Source: Bradyrhizobium diversitatis (GTDB lineage Bacteria; Pseudomonadota; Alphaproteobacteria; Rhizobiales; Xanthobacteraceae). Taken from it: a DNA stretch of 64,000 nt. The notes below the pieces were generated by a model. The model worked only from the letters and a program-made list of their open reading frames with translations. It did no database searches and had not been told where the DNA came from. Positions 19,105 through 30,610 of this stretch are shown one piece after another (the first letter of the stretch is position 1; every line of letters begins with the position of its first letter). Made by a program: the position numbers and the translations under genes. The stretch lies in assembly GCF_016031635.1 (NCBI RefSeq), contig NZ_JACEGD010000033.1, positions 1 through 64,000 on the forward strand. Direction: 5' to 3'.

Positions 19105-19881
19105 ATGCAACCACCTGACCCGAGAAAGCCGATGCAGCCGACTCCCGATTTCGACCCCGGAAAGCTCGCCAAATCGCTGCTGCGGCGGTCCCGGCAGGGG
19201 GCTCTGGCGACGCTGATGACCGGCAGCGGCGATCCCTATTGTTCCCTGGTCAATCTCGCCAGCCACCCCGATGGATCGCCGATCCTGCTGATCTCGCGCC
19301 TCGCCGTGCACACAAGGAACATCCTCGCCGACAACCGGGTCTCGCTGATGCTGGACGAGCGCGTGGCCGGCGATCCCCTGGAAGGCGCCCGGATCATGCT
19401 GTCCGGCCGGGCGGAGGAGGCCGATAGCGACAAGGATCTGGTGCGGCGACGGTATCTCAGTGCCCATCCATCGGCGGAGGGCTTTGTTTCGTTTAAGGAT
19501 TTCGCCTTCTTCCGGATCCGTCCCACGGGGACCCACCTGGTTGCCGGCTTCGGCCGGATCGTCGACCTCAGGCCCGATCAGTTTCTCACGGACCTCACGG
19601 GCGCCGACGACCTGCTGGCGGCGGAAGAGGGCGCCGTCGAGCACATGAATGCCGACCATCGCGACACCATGAACCTCTATGCAACGAAGCTCCTCGACGC
19701 CGCCGAGGGCGACTGGCGCTGCACCGGCTGCGACCCCGAGGGCCTCGACATGCAGGACGGCCAGACCACACTGCGGCTGGACTTCCCGGAGCGGGTGACG
19801 GATGGCACGGGCTTGCGCAAGATGCTGGTCCGCCTCGCTGGCGAAGCGCGCATGAAGATGGACCAGAGCGCAACGACTTGA
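19105..19881 (+). CDS. HugZ-type heme-utilization protein (PNPOx-like with DUF2470)
   Basis: This 258-residue cytosolic protein has an N-terminal split-barrel flavin-reductase-like domain (LLRRSRQGALATL ... SRLAVHTRNILADNRVSLM) and a C-terminal DUF2470 domain with VEHMNADHRDTMNLY. HugZ and relatives bind and degrade heme to release iron; the His-rich EHMNADH segment is in the right place. AAGAAGG precedes the ATG. The following TPR-CHAT gene starts 64 bp later and may share the transcript. Confidence 0.85.
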   Translation: MQPPDPRKPMQPTPDFDPGKLAKSLLRRSRQGALATLMTGSGDPYCSLVNLASHPDGSPILLISRLAVHTRNILADNRVSLMLDERVAGDPLEGARIMLSGRAEEADSDKDLVRRRYLSAHPSAEGFVSFKDFAFFRIRPTGTHLVAGFGRIVDLRPDQFLTDLTGADDLLAAEEGAVEHMNADHRDTMNLYATKLLDAAEGDWRCTGCDPEGLDMQDGQTTLRLDFPERVTDGTGLRKMLVRLAGEARMKMDQSATT

Positions 19882-19945
19882 ACGCCGCGACCCGTCGCTG
19901 CGACCCATGACCGTGATGGTTTTCGGGCTTGCAGCGAGAGGGGTC

Positions 19946-22540
19946 ATGGCGCGTCATCGTATGGCATGGGCCGTGGGTCTGGCGCTCGCGATCACCATCT
20001 TGCTTGCCACCCCGGCCCTCGCCCAGAAGGGCGATCTCGCCGCACAGGGGGCGCGGATCAACGCGCTCAATCAGGCCGGCAGATATGCGGAAGCGTTGCC
20101 CCTGGCGCAGGCCATGGTCGCGAGCCTGGAGAAGGCCAACGACGGTCGCGAATTGTCCGCCGCGCTCAACAATCTCGGCCAGGTCCATGCCGGCCAGGGC
20201 CGCGACGATCTGGCCGAGCCGGTCTACAAGCGCGCCATCGCGCTGATGGAGAAGTCGCTCGGCCTCGACACCGGCTTGATCGCGCCCGAGCTGAACAATC
20301 TCGCCGCGCTGTATCAACGGCAGGGCCGCTTCGCTGAAGCCGAGCCGCTGTTCAAGCGCGCGCTCGCGGTCAGCGAAAAGAGCCTGTCGCGCGAGCATCC
20401 CGATGTCGGCCGGGCCCTCAACAATCTCGCCGCGCTCTATGTGAAGCAGGAGCGCTTTGCCGACGCCGAGCCGCTGTTCCGGCGTGCACTTGCGATCTAT
20501 CAGAAAGCCGCCGGGCCCGAGCATCCCGCGGTCGCGACCGTCCTGAACAACATCGGTCAGGTCGATCGCGACCTCCATCGCGACGCCGATGCCGAAGCTC
20601 CGATCAAGCGCTCGCTCGCGATCCGCGAAAAGGTGCTGGGGCCGGAACATCCCGATGTCGCGCGCTCGCTCAACAATCTTGCCGGGCTCTACCAGCACCA
20701 GAAGCGCCATGCCGAGGCCGAGCCGCTTTATCGTCGCGCCCTGGCGATCCGCGAGCGTGCACTCGGACCGGATCATCCCGATGTCGCGACTTCCGCGAGC
20801 AATCTCGCCCATTTCCTACAGGCGACGGGACGCACTGCGGACGCTCTGCCATTCGCGCAGAAGACGCTCGCCGCCAATCGTGCCCAGCTGCGTGTGGTGT
20901 TGCCGATCCTGTTCGCAGCGCGGCAGCAATCGCTACTGACGAACGACAGGGCGCTCGATGACGCGCTCGGTGCGATCCAGCGCGGCACGCAATCGTCCGC
21001 CGCCTCCGCCGTGAACAAGCTCGCGGTGCGGCTCGCTGCCGGCAGCGACCGGCTCGCGGAGCTCGTGCGCAAGGATCAGGATCTTGCGGCCGAATCTGAC
21101 GCGCTCGACAAGGCGATCGTCGCCGCGGTGTCGAAGCCGCCCGCGCAGCGCGACGTCGCGGCCGAGCAGCGCAGCCGCGCGCGGATCGCGGCGATCGCGA
21201 GCGCGCGCAATGGATTGCAGAAGACGCTCGCTGTCGAGTTTCCCGACTATGCCTCGCTTTCCAACCCGCTGCCTCTGACGGTGAAGGAGATCCAGCCGCT
21301 GCTCTCGGCCGATGAGGCGATGGTGATCTACTCCGTCGTCGACAGTCAGAGCTGTGTCGTCGCGATCACGCGCGAGGGCGTCGACTGGAAGGAGATTTCT
21401 CTCGGAGCGGATGCGCTGGCGCAGAAGGTGGCCGCCTTCCGCAGGGGCCTGGATGTCGGCAAGGCGCTTGATGCCTCCGGCAAATCGGGACTGTTCGATC
21501 TTGCGCTCGCGAACGAGCTCTATGCCGCGCTGCTCGGCCCGGTCGAGGCGCTGACGAAGGACAAGCGCAGCTTGCTGGTCGTACCGTCGGCCGCGCTGAC
21601 CGCATTGCCGTTTCATCTGCTGGTCACGGAGAAGCCGCAGGCGGCGATTCCGGACAGGCCCGAAGGCTATCGCGATGCCGCCTGGCTGCTGCGGCGGCAG
21701 GCCGTCTCGGTGCTGCCGTCGGTGATCAGCCTGAAATCGCTGCGCGGCTTTGCCCGCAGGGACCACGGCGTCAAGCCGATGACCGGTTTCGGCGATCCCG
21801 TGTTCAACCCTGCAGCCGAAGGTCCTGCCGACCGGCGCACCGCGAGCAGCAAGATCGCCGCGCGCAGCATCGCGACGATGGCCTATGCCGAGTTCTGGCG
21901 CGGCGCAGGCGTCGATCGCGCGCGGCTGGCGCAGGCGCTGCCGCAGCTGCCCGACACCGCCGACGAGCTGAATGCGGTGGCGAGGGACGTCGGCGCCGCC
22001 GCGGCCGATATCCATCTTGGACGCGATGCCAGCGAAACGACGCTGAAGCGTGCAGCGCTTGCCCAATACGGCATCATCTACTTTGCCACCCACGGCCTCG
22101 TTGCCGGCGACGTCAAGGGACTGGGCGAGCCCTCGCTTGCACTCTCCATCCCGGATCAGCCGTCGGAGCTCGACGATGGTCTGCTCACCGCGAGTGAAGT
22201 GGCCCAGCTCAGGCTCAACGCCGATTGGGTGGTACTGTCGGCCTGCAACACCATTGCGGGCGACAAGCCCGGCGCCGAGGCGCTGTCGGGATTGGCGCGC
22301 TCGTTCTTCTATGCAGGTGCCCGCGCGCTGCTGGTTTCGCATTGGGCCGTGGATTCGGAAGCTGCCACCCGCCTGACCACATCGACGTTCGCGCTGCTCA
22401 AGAACGAACCAAGGATCGGTCGTGCCGAAGCCTTGCGCCGTGCGATGTTAACCTATCTCGACGACGCCTCGTCGCCGCGCAATGCCTATCCCGCGATGTG
22501 GGGGCCGTTCGCACTGATCGGCGAAGGTGAGGTCAGGTGA
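19946..22540 (+). CDS. Exported TPR-CHAT protein (caspase-like peptidase domain)
   Basis: This 864-residue protein has a signal peptide (MARHRMAWAVGLALAITILLATPALAQ region). About six kinesin-light-chain-type TPRs follow at about 30-290 (repeated LNNLA.LY and HPDVA). A helical linker leads to a C-terminal CHAT domain with the catalytic pair His716 (YFATHG) and Cys767 (LSACNT), so the protease centre looks intact. I chose the ATG at 19946 because GAGAGGGG precedes it; the ATG at 19907 has no such site. CHAT proteases are known in bacterial gasdermin and CRISPR defence, but an exported one must act in the periplasm or outside, and its target is unknown. Confidence 0.85.
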   Translation: MARHRMAWAVGLALAITILLATPALAQKGDLAAQGARINALNQAGRYAEALPLAQAMVASLEKANDGRELSAALNNLGQVHAGQGRDDLAEPVYKRAIALMEKSLGLDTGLIAPELNNLAALYQRQGRFAEAEPLFKRALAVSEKSLSREHPDVGRALNNLAALYVKQERFADAEPLFRRALAIYQKAAGPEHPAVATVLNNIGQVDRDLHRDADAEAPIKRSLAIREKVLGPEHPDVARSLNNLAGLYQHQKRHAEAEPLYRRALAIRERALGPDHPDVATSASNLAHFLQATGRTADALPFAQKTLAANRAQLRVVLPILFAARQQSLLTNDRALDDALGAIQRGTQSSAASAVNKLAVRLAAGSDRLAELVRKDQDLAAESDALDKAIVAAVSKPPAQRDVAAEQRSRARIAAIASARNGLQKTLAVEFPDYASLSNPLPLTVKEIQPLLSADEAMVIYSVVDSQSCVVAITREGVDWKEISLGADALAQKVAAFRRGLDVGKALDASGKSGLFDLALANELYAALLGPVEALTKDKRSLLVVPSAALTALPFHLLVTEKPQAAIPDRPEGYRDAAWLLRRQAVSVLPSVISLKSLRGFARRDHGVKPMTGFGDPVFNPAAEGPADRRTASSKIAARSIATMAYAEFWRGAGVDRARLAQALPQLPDTADELNAVARDVGAAAADIHLGRDASETTLKRAALAQYGIIYFATHGLVAGDVKGLGEPSLALSIPDQPSELDDGLLTASEVAQLRLNADWVVLSACNTIAGDKPGAEALSGLARSFFYAGARALLVSHWAVDSEAATRLTTSTFALLKNEPRIGRAEALRRAMLTYLDDASSPRNAYPAMWGPFALIGEGEVR

Positions 22541-22656
22541 GATTGCGCCGCGGCGATTGTGCATCGCAATAACCCCGAGTAACGCGCAAATGCACGTTTG
22601 GTTGCGCGATCATTCGTACTTTTTTGCCGCGGCTGCTCAGAGCTGACATGCGTGAC

Positions 22657-22785
22657 GTTTGGCGCGGTCCTTGAATAAACCAAATCCTGCGGGATCAGCT
22701 TGGCAAGGCCAGCGTTCATGATTATTACGTCGTTCAGCCGAGGCTGAACGGCCCATTGATCAAGGTGACCGTGGTGGCGCCAAAC
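22657..22785 (+). promoter_or_regulatory. Long-range inverted pair in the pckA leader
   Basis: GTTTGGCGC at 22657-22665 is complementary to GCGCCAAAC at 22777-22785. If transcribed, these would enclose the 9+2+9 repeat in a folded leader ending 40 bases before pckA. A chance match of nine bases is possible. Confidence 0.3.
22731..22750. promoter_or_regulatory. CGTTCAGCC-GA-GGCTGAACG inverted repeat, candidate operator
   Basis: Perfect 9-bp arms are separated by two bases, 76 bp before the pckA start. The symmetric form suits a dimeric regulator; the two-base loop argues against an RNA hairpin at full length. Confidence 0.45.
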
Positions 22786-22825
22786 TTGTCGCGCTGAGTG
22801 TCGCGGGTTCTAGGAGGATTCTTTC

Positions 22826-24442
22826 GTGCAAGAGACGGGCGTGCGCAACGGTGCCTTCGGCGCCGACAAATTCGGCTTAAGGAATCTCAAGCAGCTGCAC
22901 TGGAATCTCCGTGCGCCGCAACTCTATCAATACTCGCTCGCAGCGGGTGAGGCGGTGCTGTCCGCTGACGGTGCGCTCTGCGCCGACACGGGCGAGTTCA
23001 CCGGCCGCAGCCCGAAGGACAAGTTCACGGTCCGTGACGCCACCACCGACAAGAAGATGTGGTGGGCCGGCAACCAGTCGATCACCGCGGAGCAGTTCGA
23101 AACGCTCTACCAGGACTTCCTCAAGCACGCCGAAGGCAAGAAGCTGTTTGCGCAGGATCTCTACGGTGGTGCCGACCCGGCCTACCGGATCAAGACGCGC
23201 GTCTTCACCGAGCTCGCCTGGCACTCTCTGTTCATCCGCACCCTGTTGATCCGCCCCGAGGCGATCGAGCTGTCGACCTTCGTGCCGGAGCTCACCATCA
23301 TCGACATGCCGAGCTTCCGCGCCGATCCTAAACGCCACGGCGTGCGCTCGGAGAACGTGGTCGCGATCGATTTCACCCGCAAGATCGTCCTGATCGGTGG
23401 GTCTTATTATGCCGGGGAGATGAAGAAGTCGGTCTTCACCACGCTAAACTACTATCTGCCCGAGCGCGGCGTGATGCCGATGCACTGCTCGGCCAATGTC
23501 GGCGCCAAGGGCGACGCCGCGATCTTCTTCGGCCTGTCGGGCACCGGCAAGACCACGCTGTCGGCCGATCCCAACCGCACGCTGATCGGCGACGACGAGC
23601 ACGGCTGGGGCCCGAACGGCGTCTTCAATTTCGAGGGCGGCTGCTATGCCAAGTGCATCAAGCTCTCGAAGGAGGCCGAGCCGGAGATCTATGCGGCCTC
23701 GACCCGCTTCGGCGCGGTGCTCGAGAACTGCGTGCTCGACGAAGACACCCGCGTGGTCGATTTCGACGATGGCTCCAAGACCGAGAACACGCGTTCGGCG
23801 TACCCGCTCGAGTTCATCCCGAACGCCTCGCGCACCGGCCGCGCGCCGCAGCCGAAGAACGTGGTGATGCTCGCCGCCGACGCCTTCGGCGTGCTGCCGC
23901 CGATCGCAAAGCTGTCGCCGGCGCAGGCGATGTATCACTTCCTCTCCGGCTACACCGCCAAGGTCGCGGGCACCGAGCGCGGTCTCGGCAACGAGCCGCA
24001 GCCGGAATTCTCCACCTGCTTCGGCTCGCCCTTCCTGCCGCTCGACCCCAGCGTCTACGGCAACATGCTGCGTGACCTCATCGCCCAGCACAATGTCGAT
24101 TGCTGGCTGGTCAATACGGGCTGGACCGGCGGCAAGTACGGCACAGGCAGCCGCATGCCGATCAAGGTGACGCGCGCGCTGCTCACCGCCGCGCTCGACG
24201 GAAGCTTGCGCAACGTCGAATTCCGCACCGACAAATATTTCGGCTTCGCGGTCCCGACCGCGCTGCCGGGCGTGCCGAGCGAGATCCTCAACCCGGTCAA
24301 CACCTGGAAGGACAAGGACGAGTTCGACAAGACCGCCCGCGCCCTGGTCGGCATGTTCCAGAAGAACTTTGCCAAGTTCGAAGCCCAGGTCGACGCCGAG
24401 GTACGCGCCGCCGCGCCGGAGGTGAAGCTGGCGGCGGAGTAA
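22826..24442 (+). CDS. pckA: Phosphoenolpyruvate carboxykinase (ATP)
   Basis: This 538-residue enzyme converts oxaloacetate and ATP to PEP, CO2 and ADP, the first step of gluconeogenesis during growth on dicarboxylates. Key features are the kinase loop GLSGTGKT at 236-243, the preceding HCSANVG, the Arg-rich GRSPKDKF and the late FSTCFGSPF. It starts with GTG, and AGGAGG lies seven to eight bases upstream. Placement beside the ChvGI and PTS-HprK genes is typical for rhizobia and fits control by both. A strong terminator follows. Confidence 0.97.
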   Translation: MQETGVRNGAFGADKFGLRNLKQLHWNLRAPQLYQYSLAAGEAVLSADGALCADTGEFTGRSPKDKFTVRDATTDKKMWWAGNQSITAEQFETLYQDFLKHAEGKKLFAQDLYGGADPAYRIKTRVFTELAWHSLFIRTLLIRPEAIELSTFVPELTIIDMPSFRADPKRHGVRSENVVAIDFTRKIVLIGGSYYAGEMKKSVFTTLNYYLPERGVMPMHCSANVGAKGDAAIFFGLSGTGKTTLSADPNRTLIGDDEHGWGPNGVFNFEGGCYAKCIKLSKEAEPEIYAASTRFGAVLENCVLDEDTRVVDFDDGSKTENTRSAYPLEFIPNASRTGRAPQPKNVVMLAADAFGVLPPIAKLSPAQAMYHFLSGYTAKVAGTERGLGNEPQPEFSTCFGSPFLPLDPSVYGNMLRDLIAQHNVDCWLVNTGWTGGKYGTGSRMPIKVTRALLTAALDGSLRNVEFRTDKYFGFAVPTALPGVPSEILNPVNTWKDKDEFDKTARALVGMFQKNFAKFEAQVDAEVRAAAPEVKLAAE

Positions 24443-24463
24443 TCGTTGCTCCGTCTTCAATGC

Positions 24464-24496
24464 AAAAGGGCGGCTGAATGGCCGCCCTTTTTGTTT
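24464..24496 (+). terminator. Rho-independent terminator of pckA
   Basis: AAAGGGCGGC and GCCGCCCTTT form a 10-bp stem around TGAATG, followed by TTGTTT, 22 bp after the pckA stop. Confidence 0.9.
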
Positions 24497-24525
24497 GGAG
24501 TCGCCAGAGCGAACCGCACCCTCGG

Positions 24526-24669
24526 TGTCGTCCCCGCGAAGGCGGGGACCCATAACCCCAGGGAGAAGTTGTTGCGCGAGCTGGCAACTCCGAGTCTTCG
24601 TCAAACCACTTCCTGTGGCTATGGGTCCCGGATCTGCGCTTCGCTTCGCTGCGCTTGTCCGGGACGACG
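24526..24669. repeat. Composite palindromic repeat
   Basis: The outer arms are GTCGTCCCCG.../...CCGGGACGAC, with inner GGACCCATA and TATGGGTCC parts. It shares its right half with the element at 48470-48567. It separates the convergent pckA and thioesterase genes. Confidence 0.7.
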
Positions 24670-24676
24670 AGTGTGG

Positions 24677-25492
24677 CTACGCCTTGAAATACGCGATCTG
24701 TGTGCTCGTCGCGAGCAACCTGCCGTTCGGCGACCACAGCTCGGCGTTCTGGTCGGCGTAGCTCTTGTGCATGATCTTCGAATCCGCCGTCGCGAGCACG
24801 CGCGTGATGTCTTCAGTGGCGAGCTCTGCGCTGTCGGTGTGGAAATAGGTCGTCAGCGACACCGTGCCGAACGGCACCAGCTCGCGGCGCGCGTGGAAGA
24901 TGCGGCCGAAGAAGGCATCGGACATCGACATCAGCGACAGCATGTCGAGCTTGCGCGGAGTGCGGTCGCTAATCCAGATCTTGGAGTAGGTGCTGGCGAG
25001 CTCGGGCTGCGGCGGGCCGATCCGCATCTCGCCCTCGACGAAGCGGAATTCGTACTGGTTGGCCCAGGACGCCGAGATCTTCGGGAACGGCAGCGTCTGC
25101 TCGAACGGCCTGGCGTCCGGATATTGCGCCACCCGGTGCTCCCAGGACGGGCGCCGCTCGGCGAACACCGCGGTGGCGAGCGTTGCCACCTCGCCGCCGC
25201 CCTGGCTGAGCTCGACGCTCCAGTGCTGGCTGGAGCGGTTGGCCTTCACCAGCCGCACGTCGAGATCGAACGGCCCCTTTGCGATCGGCGCGCAGTAGTT
25301 GACGGTGAGTGCGAGCGGATCGCCGGCGGCTTGCGGATGCTCGATCAGCGCGCGCAAGATGGTCGCGGCGGTGGCGCCGCCGAACGGGCCGACGAAGGCC
25401 CAGTAGTCATCGCTGGTGTGCCCCTGCCAGCTGCTGTCACCGGCGGTGATGCGCGTGGCGTCGTCGAAGGGGTGGGGAAGCTTGGCGTGCAT
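24677..25492 (-). CDS. TesB-like acyl-CoA thioesterase (double hotdog)
   Basis: This 271-residue protein is built of two hotdog halves: an N-terminal half with GHTSDDYWAFVGPFGGATAATILRA, as in PF13622-type thioesterases, and a C-terminal half with SDRTPRKLDMLSLMSMSDAFF. It likely hydrolyses acyl-CoA esters; chain length is not evident. The ATG at 25490-25492 has GAGGA upstream. A longer open frame to 25591 only reads into the palindromic repeat and should not be used. It is a monocistronic gene. Confidence 0.85.
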   Translation of the reverse strand: MHAKLPHPFDDATRITAGDSSWQGHTSDDYWAFVGPFGGATAATILRALIEHPQAAGDPLALTVNYCAPIAKGPFDLDVRLVKANRSSQHWSVELSQGGGEVATLATAVFAERRPSWEHRVAQYPDARPFEQTLPFPKISASWANQYEFRFVEGEMRIGPPQPELASTYSKIWISDRTPRKLDMLSLMSMSDAFFGRIFHARRELVPFGTVSLTTYFHTDSAELATEDITRVLATADSKIMHKSYADQNAELWSPNGRLLATSTQIAYFKA

Positions 25493-25517
25493 TGGAATCC
25501 TCGGTGTCTCCCCGCCG

Positions 25518-25596
25518 GTCATTGCGAGCGCAGCGAAGCAATCCAGACTGTCTCCTAGGAAAGATTCTGGATTGCTTCGCTGCGCTCGCAATGACG
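25518..25596. repeat. Palindromic repeat, copy 1 of the CATTGCGAGCGC family
   Basis: Two perfect 30-bp arms (25518-25547 and 25567-25596) enclose a 19-base loop. The same family recurs at 30611-30690. It lies just upstream of the thioesterase start. Confidence 0.9.
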
Positions 25597-25717
25597 CTGG
25601 TCGAGGTTGCTGCGGCGTGTCACCGGCGCCGCCTTGGGGATGATAACGATCATATCATCATCCCGCGCGAAGGATGCAATAACCTCGCAGGTAAACGCCG
25701 TTTCACGCCGCGGAAAA

Positions 25718-28234
<2,517 letters not shown>

Positions 28235-28439
28235 AGCCGTCACTTCCTGGGTCGAAAGAACTCTTACCAATCTACGCGTCCTGCCCTTGCACCGGAACTG
28301 CCGCCCGTGCGCTGGTGCACTGCGCTGGCGCAAATTTATGCAAGGAACGGGCCGAATTGGGAACCCGGGCGAGCACGGAGAAACCGGGATTTCCGTGCTA
28401 GATTACGAAAGATTCAGCCATCAGTGTGGAGAAGATCCC

Positions 28440-28685
28440 ATGAGACTGCTGACGCGACTGCCGATCGAAATCGCCGCTGCGGCCCTGCTCGTCGTCTGCA
28501 TCGGCGCCTCCGGCGCGGCGTTTGCCGCTGGCAAATCCGGTCGCAGCGCCGACGGTCTCAGTTGCGGATTCACGGTCCCGCAGAACGCGTCGCCCGCAGC
28601 CCGCTGCGCCGCGATCAAGCGCCAATGCGGCGGCAAGTTCTACGCAAATGCGTGCGGCGACAAGCTGCTGTCCGCGGCGAATTGA
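28440..28685 (+). CDS. Small exported Cys-containing protein, unknown
   Basis: This 81-residue protein has a clear signal peptide (hydrophobic IEIAAAALLVVCIGASGAAFA, cleavage near AFA-AG). The mature part is about 50 residues with four Cys (LSCGF, ARCAAI, RQCGG, NACGD), spaced as for two disulfides. GGAGAAG lies six bases before the ATG at 28440. No family recognised. It converges on the LysR gene. Confidence 0.7.
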   Translation: MRLLTRLPIEIAAAALLVVCIGASGAAFAAGKSGRSADGLSCGFTVPQNASPAARCAAIKRQCGGKFYANACGDKLLSAAN

Positions 28686-28708
28686 AAGCCGTCGGAGATC
28701 CGGCGGAC

Positions 28709-29572
28709 TCAAGCCGCCTTCGTCTGCACCGTGTCGCAAAACTCCGCGAGACGATTCGCAAGCCGCAGCGTTGCCGGGCTCGCATTCGGCGAAGCCATCA
28801 GTGCGAGCTCGGTCTTGTTGATCGGCGCAAAGCCTTCCTTCGCCGTCAGCACGCGGTGCTCGGACTGGATCGACATCTCCGACAGGATGCTCAAGCCCAT
28901 GCCGGCGGCGACGGCGGCCTGGATGCCGGCGAGATTCGATGACGTATAAGCGGTGTGCCAGGCGCGGCCGGCGCTTTCCAGCGCGTGGATGGCGCCGGCA
29001 CGATAGAGGCAGCCGAGCGGAAAGCCGATCAGCGGCACCGACGACACGGCGACGTCGACCGGATGGCTCTTGCTGGTGACCCAGTGCACGCGCTCGGGCC
29101 ATACCGCGATCGCGTCCTTTCCGCCGGCCTCGCGCTTGTAGAGCGCAAGATCGAGCTCGCCGCGTTCGAGATCGCGGGCGAGGTGCTTGCTCTGGTCGGC
29201 GCGCACGTCGAGCCGCAGCCCCGGATGCGAGCGCGAGAACGCACCCAACAATCTGGGCAGCCGGTACGCCGCGAAATCCTCGGGGATGCCGAGCCGGATC
29301 GCGCCTTCGCTGTCAGGCTGGCGCAGCACGTCGCGCGCCTCCTCGGCGAGCGAGAGCAATCGGCGCGCATAGGAGAGCAGCCGCTCGCCGGCCTCGGTCG
29401 GCCGCACGTCCTTGCCGTCGCGGTGCAGCAGCAGCTGGCCGACATCCTCCTCCAGCCGCTTGATCTGCTGGCTCACGGTCGACTGCGTGCGGTGGACGCG
29501 GGCGCCGGCGCGGGTGAAGCCGCCGGCCTCGACCACCGAGACGAAGCTGCGCAGGAGCTCCAGATCGAGCAT
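28709..29572 (-). CDS. LysR-family transcriptional regulator
   Basis: This 287-residue regulator has the N-terminal helix-turn-helix in LLRSFVSVVEAGGFTRAGARVHRTQSTVSQQIKRLEE and a two-lobe effector domain. The ATG at 29570-29572 follows GGAGG by five bases and gives MLDLELLRSF, the usual LysR start; in-frame starts at 29584 and 29614 are less likely. It is divergent from the EamA gene 100 bp away, the classic arrangement for a LysR regulator and its target. Confidence 0.93.
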   Translation of the reverse strand: MLDLELLRSFVSVVEAGGFTRAGARVHRTQSTVSQQIKRLEEDVGQLLLHRDGKDVRPTEAGERLLSYARRLLSLAEEARDVLRQPDSEGAIRLGIPEDFAAYRLPRLLGAFSRSHPGLRLDVRADQSKHLARDLERGELDLALYKREAGGKDAIAVWPERVHWVTSKSHPVDVAVSSVPLIGFPLGCLYRAGAIHALESAGRAWHTAYTSSNLAGIQAAVAAGMGLSILSEMSIQSEHRVLTAKEGFAPINKTELALMASPNASPATLRLANRLAEFCDTVQTKAA

Positions 29573-29583
29573 GCCGGCCTCCA

Positions 29584-29625
29584 TTGGAAAATCCACTGAT
29601 ATGGAGTTAATCATTTAATTTCCAA
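29584..29625. promoter_or_regulatory. Candidate LysR operator region
   Basis: TTGGAAA at 29584-29590 and TTTCCAA at 29619-29625 form a split inverted repeat in an AT-rich stretch between the divergent LysR and EamA genes. Confidence 0.35.
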
Positions 29626-29672
29626 ATGACAAGCGGCCTCTCTAGATCGAGGGCATTCTGGAGAATGCCCTC

Positions 29673-30584
29673 ATGTCGCTCGCCACCTCGCTTCCCGCAG
29701 CCCCCAGCCGTTTCAACACATTGCCGTTCGCCATCGGCCTGTTCTGCCTGCTCTGGAGCTACGCCTTCGTCGCCGGCAAGATCGGGGTCACCCATTGCCC
29801 GCCGCTGATCCTGCTTGCCGCGCGTTTCTCGCTCGCCGGCATCCTGATCCTCGGCGCCACGCTGATCCGCGGCGAGGCCTGGTCGTTGTCCTGGCGCGAC
29901 GCCGCGATCTTCGCCGTGCTCGGCATCGCCAACAACGCGCTCTATCTCGGCCTCGGCTATACCGGGCTGCAATCGGTCTCCGCCGGTCTCGGCGGCCTGA
30001 TCGTCTCGGCCAATCCGGTGTTCACGGCGGCGCTCGCCGCGATCCTGCTCGGCGAAGGTATGACCTGGCGCAAGGCGAGCGGCCTGCTGCTCGGCGTGCT
30101 CGGCGTGACGGCGATCGTCTGGCACCGCCTCTCGGTCGGCACCGATTCGCTGCACGGCATCGTCTTCACGCTGGCCTCGCTGGCCTCGCTCGTGGCCGGC
30201 ACCATCCTGTTCAAGCTGCTGGCGCCGAAGGGGTCATTGTGGATCGGTAACGGCGTGCAGAACCTCGCCGCGGGCATTGTGCTGACGCCGGTCGCGCTCA
30301 CCTTCGCCGATATCCATGCGGTCGACTATACGCCGAGCCTGATCGGCGCCTTCGCCTTCCTCGTGCTCGGCGGCTCGATCCTCGCCTATTGGCTCTGGTT
30401 TCACCTGCTCAAGGTGTGCGGCGCCACCGCCGCCAGCGCCTATCATTTCCTGATGCCGCCGCTCGGCATGCTGTTCGCCTTCCTCGTGCTCGGCGAGCAC
30501 GTCGAGGCGCCGGACCTGCTCGGCATCATTCCGGTCGCGCTCGGCATCTATCTGGTGACGCGGCCGGCGAAGGCGGCGTCGTGA
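29673..30584 (+). CDS. EamA/DMT-family transporter
   Basis: This 303-residue inner-membrane protein has about ten hydrophobic segments arranged as two EamA repeats: LLAARFSLAG and AALAAILLGEGMTWRKASGLLLGVLGV in the first, FHLLKVCGATAASAYHFLMPPLGMLFAFLVLGE in the second. Such carriers export amino acids or other metabolites. GGAGAATGCCCTC precedes the ATG. It is probably controlled by the divergent LysR protein. Confidence 0.9.
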   Translation: MSLATSLPAAPSRFNTLPFAIGLFCLLWSYAFVAGKIGVTHCPPLILLAARFSLAGILILGATLIRGEAWSLSWRDAAIFAVLGIANNALYLGLGYTGLQSVSAGLGGLIVSANPVFTAALAAILLGEGMTWRKASGLLLGVLGVTAIVWHRLSVGTDSLHGIVFTLASLASLVAGTILFKLLAPKGSLWIGNGVQNLAAGIVLTPVALTFADIHAVDYTPSLIGAFAFLVLGGSILAYWLWFHLLKVCGATAASAYHFLMPPLGMLFAFLVLGEHVEAPDLLGIIPVALGIYLVTRPAKAAS

Positions 30585-30610
30585 GTTGAAGGCTTCGCTA
30601 TCTCCACAAT

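Larger units (their letters stand above)
22541..22825. other. pckA upstream region with inverted repeats
   Basis: This 285-base leader contains a 9+2+9 inverted repeat and a wider 9-bp inverted pair around it, listed below. No ORF here looks coding. Confidence 0.6.
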
